Assembly (NCBI RefSeq): GCF_018101125.2
Contig: NZ_JAELVF020000001.1
Span: 186,001-250,000 of the forward strand
DNA from: Streptomyces tardus
GTDB lineage: Bacteria; Actinomycetota; Actinomycetes; Streptomycetales; Streptomycetaceae
Direction: 5' to 3'
DNA: 64,000 nucleotides
In this document: positions 58,448 through 64,000 of the stretch, one piece after another
Layout: every line of letters begins with the position of its first letter
Numbering within the stretch: position 1 is the first letter of the stretch
Translations under genes and position numbers: made by a program
Notes under the pieces: model-generated
What the model was told of the DNA's origin: nothing
The model's database searches: none
The model's input: only the letters and a program-made list of their open reading frames with translations

Positions 58448-59500
58448 TCACTTCCCCTCGGTGGTGAAGCCGGCGTCGTAGTAGGTGTCGGTCTCCCTGG
58501 CCTGTTTGATCAGTCCGGCCTCGGCGAGCACCTCGACGGTCTCCCGCCAGTCCTTCTCGGCCGCGTTGCCCGGTGCGCTGCCCTTGGTGTTCTCGGTGGT
58601 GAGCAGTGGGATCGTCTCCTGCCACTGCTGGAGGAGCACCTTGGTGCCGGGCATCTGCGGATCGTCGCCCGCCATGGACTCGACGGCGTCCTCGGGCGAC
58701 TTCTGTGCGGCGGCGAAGGACTCGGAGGTGGCGGCGACCATGCGCTTCACCAGGTCGGGGTCCTTGGCGATGGTGGAGGTGTGGGCGAGCAGACCGTTGC
58801 TGAAGAAGTTCAACCCGGCGTCGCTGTACCGCAGATAGGTGACCTTCTTGCCGCTCTCGTCGGAGATCTTCGGGCCCTGGTCGTGGGCGAATCCGATGAG
58901 CCCGTCCACCCGGCCGTGCATCATCGCGGCGTTCTTGCCGGCGGAGTCCAGGTTCTGCTGGGTGACGTCGCTCTTGGCCAGGCCGACCGCGTCGAGGTAC
59001 ATGGGGAAGGTGAGGGTGACCGCGTCCCCCGCGGAGGTGGCGATCTTCTTGCCCTTGAGGTCCTTGGGCGACTTGATGCCCGTGTCGCTGAAGACCTGGA
59101 CGGCCGAGGGGGTGGACTGGAGGAAGACGCCGACGGACTTGACCTTCACGCCCTGGTCGACGTTGGCGAGCAGAGCCGGGGTGTCCGCCCAGCCGAAGTC
59201 GAAGTCCCGCTGGCCGACGGACTGCACGGTCCTGGCGGAGCCCTGTCCGGCCTCGACCTTGAGGGCGATGCCGTGCTTCTCGAATATCCCCTCGTCGACC
59301 CCGTAGTAGAACGGCGCGTGCTCGCCGTAGGGGTACCAGTTGAGCTGGAGGCTGACCTGGTCGAGATCGGGGTTCTGGGCCGCGTCGCCACCGCCTCCGC
59401 AGGCGGTCAGCGTCCAGGTGCAGGCGCCGGCGAGGAGAACGGCCGTGGTGCGGCGGGCGGTTCGGGAGGAGCGTGCGGTGCGGGGGGCGCGTGTGGCCAT
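58448..59500 (-). CDS. NMT1/THI5-like substrate-binding lipoprotein
   Basis: A 350-residue binding protein. An Arg-rich signal start (MATRAPRTARSSRTARRTTA) leads to lipobox LTACGG with Cys near 34. The mature domain has LQLNWYPYGEHAPFYYGVDE, GIFEKHGIALKVEAGQGS, DFDFGWADTPALL and LKGKKIATSAGDAVTLTFP. Relatives bind thiamine pyrimidine precursors, riboflavin or pyrimidines (ThiY/RibY-like). The exact ligand here is not readable. Confidence 0.92.
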   Translation of the reverse strand: MATRAPRTARSSRTARRTTAVLLAGACTWTLTACGGGGDAAQNPDLDQVSLQLNWYPYGEHAPFYYGVDEGIFEKHGIALKVEAGQGSARTVQSVGQRDFDFGWADTPALLANVDQGVKVKSVGVFLQSTPSAVQVFSDTGIKSPKDLKGKKIATSAGDAVTLTFPMYLDAVGLAKSDVTQQNLDSAGKNAAMMHGRVDGLIGFAHDQGPKISDESGKKVTYLRYSDAGLNFFSNGLLAHTSTIAKDPDLVKRMVAATSESFAAAQKSPEDAVESMAGDDPQMPGTKVLLQQWQETIPLLTTENTKGSAPGNAAEKDWRETVEVLAEAGLIKQARETDTYYDAGFTTEGK

Positions 59501-59533
59501 GACGGATACCTTCCGTTGGCTCGGTCGGTGGGT

Positions 59534-60394
59534 TCAGACCCGGTTGCGGCGCGAGGCGTGCCACGGGATGAGGAGCATCTCGGCGAGCTGGATCAGCGCG
59601 AAGAGCAGGACGCCGAGCGCGGACATGATGATGAGCGCGGCGAAGAGCATCGGGGTGTCGATGTTGCCGTTGGCCTGGAGGATCACGTAGCCCAGACCGG
59701 AGTTGGCGCCGACGAACTCGCCGACGACCGCGCCGGTGACCGCCAGGGTCGCGGCGACCTTGAGGCCGGAGAGCAGTTCGGGCAGCGCGGCGGGAAAGCG
59801 GACCTTCCAGAACGTCTTCAGCCGGGACGCGCCCATGGTGGAGGTGAGTTCGAGGAGTTCGGGGTCGACCGAGCGCAGTCCGCTGATCCCGGAGATCACC
59901 ACCGGGAAGAACGCCATCAGCACGGCGACGAGGATCTTCGGGCTGGTGCCGAAGCCGAGCCATACGACGAACAGCGGGGCGATCGCGATCTTCGGCACGA
60001 CCTGGGCGAAGAGGATGAGCGGGTAGAACGTCTTCTCCAGCGCCGGTGAGTAGACCATCAGCACGGCGACCAGGATGCCGACCACGGCGGCGATCACGAA
60101 GCCGGCGACGGTCTCCCCCGTCGTCACGAGCGTGTGCTCCCACAGGTAGGCCCCGTGGTCGGTGAAGGTGCTCCAGGTGTCTCCCGGCGACGGGATGATG
60201 TACGGCTGCACCAGCTCGGTGGCGGTCACCACGAACCACGCGACCGTCAGCAGCGCGAGGAAGGTGACCGGGTAGACCGCGCCGGTGACCGCACTCGGCG
60301 GACGGCGACGGCGTACGGGCTTGGTGGCGGTCCGGTCGTCGTCGGCGACGGCTGCGGACGGAGGATCGGATACGTGCTGTGCCTGTGGAGCCAT
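59534..60394 (-). CDS. ABC transporter permease (NMT1/SsuC type)
   Basis: A 286-residue permease with about six helices after a charged ~35-residue N-terminus. The transport-domain loop reads ELTSTMGASRLKTFWKVRFP followed by AALPELLSGLKVAA. IIPSPGDTWSTF is typical of the subfamily. First gene of the ABC operon. Its start lies 137 bases from the divergent LacI gene, across two operator-like palindromes. Confidence 0.94.
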   Translation of the reverse strand: MAPQAQHVSDPPSAAVADDDRTATKPVRRRRPPSAVTGAVYPVTFLALLTVAWFVVTATELVQPYIIPSPGDTWSTFTDHGAYLWEHTLVTTGETVAGFVIAAVVGILVAVLMVYSPALEKTFYPLILFAQVVPKIAIAPLFVVWLGFGTSPKILVAVLMAFFPVVISGISGLRSVDPELLELTSTMGASRLKTFWKVRFPAALPELLSGLKVAATLAVTGAVVGEFVGANSGLGYVILQANGNIDTPMLFAALIIMSALGVLLFALIQLAEMLLIPWHASRRNRV

Positions 60395-60446
60395 GCGGAC
60401 CTCGCGTCGCGCCTCGGGGGAAAAGACAGGGAAGCCACAGCTTGTT

Positions 60447-60460
60447 AGAAAGCGCTTACT
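60447..60460. promoter_or_regulatory. LacI-type operator A
   Basis: AGAAAGCGCTTACT: a GC-centred palindrome with one mismatch, typical of LacI-family sites. It lies in the promoter between the ABC operon and lacI. Confidence 0.75.
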
Positions 60461-60477
60461 CGAACTGCTGGAAGAAT

Positions 60478-60493
60478 GGGATAGCGCTTTCCC
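60478..60493. promoter_or_regulatory. LacI-type operator B
   Basis: GGGATAGCGCTTTCCC: a GC-centred palindrome with one mismatch. Its centre is 32 bases from that of operator A, about three helical turns, which favours looping or joint binding. Confidence 0.75.
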
Positions 60494-60530
60494 GTTTCGG
60501 GGATATTAAGTTGACGCGAAGGGGGCGTCA

Positions 60531-61622
60531 ATGCCCCCGCGAAGGATGGGAAGTGATGTGCGCAGGACGAGGCCCAGGGCATCCAGCAGCGGCAATCCGA
60601 CGCTCGCGGACGTGGCCGCCCGCGCCGGGGTCTCCCTGGCGACCGCCTCCCGAGTGCTCAACGACAGCACCCGGAAGGTCGGACCCGAGCACCGCGAGCG
60701 GGTGGTCCGCGCGGCCCGGGAGCTCAACTACCGCACCGACCTCTCGGCACAGGCGATCGCGCGCGGCAGCGCCCCGGTGCTCGCGCTCCTCGTCAGCAGC
60801 ATCGACGACCCGTACTTCTCCGCCATCGCGGAGGGCGTCGCCGAATCGGCGCACGCCCACGGGGTCATCGTCACCATCGCGATCACCGCGCGCGACAGCG
60901 AGCGGGAGCTGACCTCGGTGCGCACCATCAGGGGGCAGCGACCGAGGGCCATCCTGATCAGCGGCAGCCGCATCTCGGGGAACCCGCACACCGGTGAACT
61001 CCTGGAGGAGCTGCGGGCGTTCACCGCCGGCGGCGGTCGGACGCTCTTCCTCAGCCAGTCGGTGGGCGGGCTCGGCGCGGTGCGACCGGCCAACTCCACC
61101 GGCGCCCAGGACCTCGGGATCGCGGTCTCCCGGCTCGGATACCGCCGGGCGGCGGTGGTCACCGGCGCCGCCCACCTGGAGAGCGTCGCGGAGCGAACGG
61201 AGGGGCTGCGCAGGGGACTTGCGACCGGCGGCGGCAAGATCGCGCTGGTGGAGGGCGACAGCTTCGACCGTTCCGGCGGCTACCGGGCGACGCGGCGACT
61301 GATCGAGTCGGGCCGGATCGAGGAGGTCGACGTGCTCTGCGCGGGCAACGACTTCATGGCGGTCGGCGCGATGACGGCGCTGCGGGACAGCGGCATCCAG
61401 CCGGGCCGGGACGTCGCGATCACCGGGTTCAACGACATCGAGACGGCGGCGGACGTCACCCCGCAGCTGACGACGGTGCGCTTCCCGCTCGCAGAGATCG
61501 GACGGCGCGGCGCGGACCTCGCGCTCGACCCGTCGACTCCGCTCACCGAGGACATCTGCGTACCGGGCGAGGTGATCCTGCGCGCCTCATGCCCGCCGCG
61601 CACCCCGCACCGCACGGCGTAG
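60531..61622 (+). CDS. LacI family transcriptional regulator
   Basis: A 363-residue regulator. The DNA-binding domain (about 23-75) reads PTLADVAARAGVSLATASRV, LNDSTRKVGPEHRERV. The periplasmic-binding-protein fold follows, with VLALLVSSIDDPYFSAIAEG and AITGFNDIETAADVTPQLTT. ATG 60531 has AAGGGGG upstream; GTG 60558 with GAAGG is an alternative. It most likely binds the palindromes in its own promoter and the copy upstream of the cupin gene. The effector, possibly a sugar or the ABC ligand, is unknown. Confidence 0.93.
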   Translation: MPPRRMGSDVRRTRPRASSSGNPTLADVAARAGVSLATASRVLNDSTRKVGPEHRERVVRAARELNYRTDLSAQAIARGSAPVLALLVSSIDDPYFSAIAEGVAESAHAHGVIVTIAITARDSERELTSVRTIRGQRPRAILISGSRISGNPHTGELLEELRAFTAGGGRTLFLSQSVGGLGAVRPANSTGAQDLGIAVSRLGYRRAAVVTGAAHLESVAERTEGLRRGLATGGGKIALVEGDSFDRSGGYRATRRLIESGRIEEVDVLCAGNDFMAVGAMTALRDSGIQPGRDVAITGFNDIETAADVTPQLTTVRFPLAEIGRRGADLALDPSTPLTEDICVPGEVILRASCPPRTPHRTA

Positions 61623-61630
61623 CGAGCGGT

Positions 61631-61663
61631 CGCCGACTCCCTTGCGGGACACGGGAGTCGGCG
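61631..61663 (+). terminator. Terminator hairpin after lacI
   Basis: Perfect 11-bp stem CGCCGACTCCC with GGGAGTCGGCG and an 11-base loop, starting eight bases after the lacI stop. Confidence 0.85.
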
Positions 61664-61790
61664 GAGCACGGGAGCACGCGGGCAGCGGGCAAGCGGGCGG
61701 GCAGTTGCCGTCGACTTCTTCGACCGCCCGGGCAGCGACCGCTTTCGTGCGACTTCTGAGCACGTGTCAGAACCTTGCGTGTCCGTGTCA

Positions 61791-61820
61791 TTGACAACGA
61801 CTGGGGCGCGTCCGTACTTT
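61791..61820 (+). promoter_or_regulatory. Candidate promoter of the cupin gene
   Basis: TTGACA (61791-61796) and TACTTT (61815-61820) are separated by 18 bases. A LacI-type operator starts seven bases further on, where a bound repressor would block initiation. Confidence 0.6.
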
Positions 61821-61827
61821 CCTCGAC

Positions 61828-61841
61828 AGTAAACGCTTTCT
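61828..61841. promoter_or_regulatory. LacI-type operator C upstream of the cupin gene
   Basis: AGTAAACGCTTTCT equals the reverse complement of operator A except for one base. The rest of the 61623-62064 gap is GC-rich leader; a 36-codon frame from 61861 (MHPPSPARTGLPRC...) has no ribosome site or family. Confidence 0.75.
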
Positions 61842-62064
61842 ACGAGCGATCGAGGATCCCCATGCATCCACCATCGCCAGCCCGCACCGGCCTCCCCCGG
61901 TGCACCGGTAGCGCCGTGCGCACCGCCGGAAGCGCCGCCGTTCGCCCCCGCCGCAGCCTCGGCCCTCCGTAACCCCGCCCTCCGGGGCACGGGCCCCGAC
62001 ACCGACATCGCGACCGGGAACAGCGCGGCGCGGACACAGGAAGTGCGAGGGAGGGAGAGCGCAG

Positions 62065-62817
62065 ATGACCGCCGACCCCGAGAAGGACGACCCCGGCGCA
62101 GCCTTGCCGGGCGGTATCGGCCTGTCCCGGCTGCGGGTCTACGACTGGCCCGCCCCGCCCGGCGCCGACGGCGTGTGCGGCGGCACTCCCCACATGCATC
62201 TGGCCTGCACCGAGGCGTACGCCGTGGTGGGCGGCCGGGGGGCGGTGCAGACCCTGACCGCCGCCGGGGGTTTCGCCTCGACGCCGCTGCGCGAGGGCGA
62301 TCTGGTGTGGTTCACCCCGGGGACCGTGCACCGCCTGGTCAACGACGGCGGTCTGCGCATCCTGGTGCTGATGCAGAACTCCGGCCTGCCGGAGGCCGGC
62401 GACGCGGTGTTCACCTTTCCGAGCGAAGTGCTCGCCGACCCGGAGGCCTACGCACGCGCCGCGGCTCTCGGTCGCGAGGACCCGGCGCACGACGCCAGGA
62501 ATCGGCGCGATCTCGCCCTCACCGGCTTCACCGAACTGCGCCGCCGGCTGGACGCGGGCGACCCGGCGGCGCTGACCGAATTCCACCACGCGGCCCTGCG
62601 GATCGTCCGCGACCGACTCCCGGACTGGCGCGCCCGGTTCGCCGAAGGGCCGGCCGCCGAAGTCGCCCGTACCTCCTCCCACCTCGACGCACTCGCCACC
62701 GGCGACACCTCCCATCTGCAGTCCGCGGCCGTCCACCGCGGTGACCCGTCCCCGGCCTGGGGGATGTGCGGACGGCTCGACAAGTACGGCCGGGAAGGCG
62801 TCACCCGGATCGTCTGA
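62065..62817 (+). CDS. Cupin-domain protein
   Basis: A 250-residue protein with one conserved cupin (about 20-115). Metal-ligand residues are visible in PHMHLACTEAYAVVGGRGAV and GDLVWFTPGTVHRLVNDGG. The C-terminal half is helical, without recognised motifs (FTELRRRLDAGDPAALTEF). GGGAGGGAG precedes the ATG. Such proteins can be sugar isomerases, epimerases or dioxygenases; the function is open. The LacI-type operator upstream puts it in the same putative regulon as the ABC operon. Confidence 0.82.
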   Translation: MTADPEKDDPGAALPGGIGLSRLRVYDWPAPPGADGVCGGTPHMHLACTEAYAVVGGRGAVQTLTAAGGFASTPLREGDLVWFTPGTVHRLVNDGGLRILVLMQNSGLPEAGDAVFTFPSEVLADPEAYARAAALGREDPAHDARNRRDLALTGFTELRRRLDAGDPAALTEFHHAALRIVRDRLPDWRARFAEGPAAEVARTSSHLDALATGDTSHLQSAAVHRGDPSPAWGMCGRLDKYGREGVTRIV

Positions 62818-63310
62818 CCGCTCTGGGGGTACGAGCCGCCGCTCCGTACCCGGCCGCCCCGGCGGTACGCCGCTGCGGCGCGTGCAGCACACCCGCCCCC
62901 GACGCGTACAGCGCAACCGTGCGAGCGGCTGCCCGCGCGCTTCCGCCCCGCCGGCGGCTGGGCGCGCACGACCGCGCAGCCGCACCGCGAGCACGCCCTG
63001 CCCCACCGCCGCAACGCCGACCGCGTCCCACCACCGCACCCGACGGCCCTGTTCGCCGACGCCCGTACCGCACCCGTACCGCACCCGGACGGCTCCGGGC
63101 ACTCGGTCGCTCACCCCTGCCCGCGCTCCGATCCCTCCCGCGCACCCCGTTCCACCCGCCCGGATCAGCGCAGACCGCCAACGTCGGGCCACAGACCGCG
63201 AATCGAGCGGACCGCACACCGCACACCGCGAGTCGCGGACCGCACACCGCACACCACACAGCACACACCACACAGCAGATCGATCACTGCTCACCGAAGG
63301 AGCGCATCGC
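62818..63310. other. Intergenic region before the PA14 gene
   Basis: About 490 bases with no supportable gene. A 21-base unit, GCGGACCGCACACCGCACAC plus C, occurs at 63207-63227 and 63235-63255, followed by CACACAG-rich sequence to about 63280. Several frames are open through it only because of this repetitiveness. It presumably holds the promoter of the PA14 gene near 63280. Confidence 0.5.
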
Positions 63311-64000
63311 ATGCTGCCAGGACCACGCCGATCACGCCGATATCCGGCGACGACTCTGGGGCTCGCCCTGGTCGCCGCCCTGACCATCCCCCTGGGTACG
63401 GCGGTCGCCGCCGCACCCGACGACGAACTGCCGCCCCAGGAGCCGGGGGTGACGCTGCGCGCCTTCGATGTCGGCTTCGAGCCGCAGAAGATCTGCGCAC
63501 TGACCGAGGGGCAGACCCCCAACATCGACGTGCTGCGCAAGACCGTCGACTGGAAGACCGACGAGGACTTCGGCGGCATCGCCAACAACTTCATGGCGCA
63601 CGTCATCGCCAACATCCACGTCCCCGAGGACGGCAGCTACGACTTCCGGATCATCAGCGACGACGGCTCGCGCCTCTACCTCAACGGCGACCAGATCATC
63701 GAGAACGACCAGCGCCAGCCGCCGACGCCGGCCGACGGCACCGCCGAACTCACCGAAGGCGCGCACGCGTTGCGGGTCGACTACTTCCAGGGCGCGCACG
63801 GCAAGGAGCTGCGGCTGGAGTGGAGCCCGCCGGGCGCGGACGGGTTCTCCCTCGTTCCCGAGTCCGCGCTGACCACGGACTCGGGCGTCACCCGCGTCAC
63901 CTCCCCGGGTGTGAAGTCGTGCGTCGACGGCGACCAGAGCCCCGGCGACGGCGCACCGCTGGCCGAGCTGCACCCGGACTTCACCCTCACCGACCTCCGA
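63311..64000 (+). CDS. Secreted PA14-domain protein, C-terminus cut by window edge
   Basis: The visible 230 codons start MLPGPRRSRRYPATTLGLAL and continue with a signal peptide ending near AVAAAPDDE (residues ~30-35). A PA14 domain follows (about 50-170) with NIHVPEDGSYDFRIISDDGS, RLYLNGDQIIENDQ and AHALRVDYFQGAHGKELRLE. PA14 domains bind carbohydrate. The last visible residues (LAELHPDFTLTDLR) resemble the linker into a sugar-dehydrogenase-like propeller or ThuA-type domain in large streptomycete proteins, which is inference. AAGGAG lies eight bases before the ATG. Confidence 0.9.
   Translation, partial: MLPGPRRSRRYPATTLGLALVAALTIPLGTAVAAAPDDELPPQEPGVTLRAFDVGFEPQKICALTEGQTPNIDVLRKTVDWKTDEDFGGIANNFMAHVIANIHVPEDGSYDFRIISDDGSRLYLNGDQIIENDQRQPPTPADGTAELTEGAHALRVDYFQGAHGKELRLEWSPPGADGFSLVPESALTTDSGVTRVTSPGVKSCVDGDQSPGDGAPLAELHPDFTLTDLR

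Noticed and set aside
57612-60239. Apparent 875-residue fused ABC protein
   Set aside because: Only the last 277 residues are real ATPase. The rest is an out-of-frame reading of the permease and binding-protein genes, each of which has its own good frame.
61861-61972. Possible 36-codon peptide gene in the leader of the cupin gene
   Set aside because: No ribosome site, no family resemblance and Pro/Arg/Ala composition expected by chance. Kept as leader sequence.
63207-63280. AC-rich repeats before the PA14 gene as an origin or iteron set
   Set aside because: Only two true 21-base copies plus simple CACACA sequence, with no replication gene or DnaA boxes nearby.

Overview
The window is high-GC actinobacterial DNA and almost certainly Streptomyces. 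Genes use ATG or GTG starts with GGAGG-type ribosome sites, regulators are of LAL, TetR, LacI and XRE types, and there is a Ku/LigD-polymerase pair and an ilvB leader peptide of the Streptomyces type. From memory, the order ilvB, cyclic-di-GMP gene, gatCAB, rmdB, ligA, mnmA, peptide ABC operon, sseB pair, gcvT-gcvH-glyA-sdaA matches the S. coelicolor chromosome around SCO5512 down to SCO5469, read in reverse. I could not run an alignment. I saw no tRNA, rRNA, CRISPR array or complete insertion sequence.

Positions 1-23.5 kb are mostly conserved core on the minus strand: ilvB (cut by the left edge) behind a leader-peptide attenuator; a membrane PAS-GGDEF-degenerate EAL protein; a 2-hydroxyacid dehydrogenase; then on the plus strand an aldo-keto reductase, a lipoprotein sugar dehydrogenase and a small DUF6191-like gene that overlaps the end of a large LAL regulator. 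Next come a 56-residue gene, the glutamyl-tRNA amidotransferase operon gatC-gatA-(82-aa membrane protein)-gatB, an intact GGDEF-EAL protein (RmdB type), and ligA behind a MetE-like gene.

Positions 23.5-39.6 kb hold a short-chain dehydrogenase, an MreB-like gene, a Dps protein, a YwqG/DUF1963-like protein, divergent ku and LigD-type polymerase genes, a cysteine desulfurase and MnmA (both for tRNA 2-thiouridine) around a Tat-exported amidase, a TesB-like thioesterase, a TRIC channel, and a five-gene peptide ABC operon. A perfect 19-bp stem-loop separates the binding-protein gene of that operon from the rest.

Positions 39.6-47.8 kb are a glycine/serine block: two SseB-like genes, a P-loop ATPase, a tandem glycine riboswitch, gcvT, gcvH, glyA and sdaA. 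Glycine cleavage, serine/glycine interconversion and serine deamination sit together; gcvP is not in the window.

Positions 47.8-54.9 kb look accessory. A TetR regulator has two operator-like palindromes 22 bp apart in a divergent promoter, and a third copy lies upstream of a CPBP-family protease gene. Beside it are a frameshifted AraC/GlxA-type remnant and a three-gene operon of unknown function. Its first two proteins share a 19-residue motif at the C-terminus of one and the N-terminus of the other. This is my best candidate for an undescribed system.

Positions 54.9-64 kb hold an MFS exporter and an XRE-cupin regulator with a small DUF6126-like partner, separated by an 18-bp minisatellite. 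Then come an NMT1/THI5-type ABC operon, a divergent LacI regulator, a cupin gene and the start of a secreted PA14-domain protein. Three near-identical LacI-type palindromes suggest one regulon covering the ABC operon, lacI and the cupin gene.
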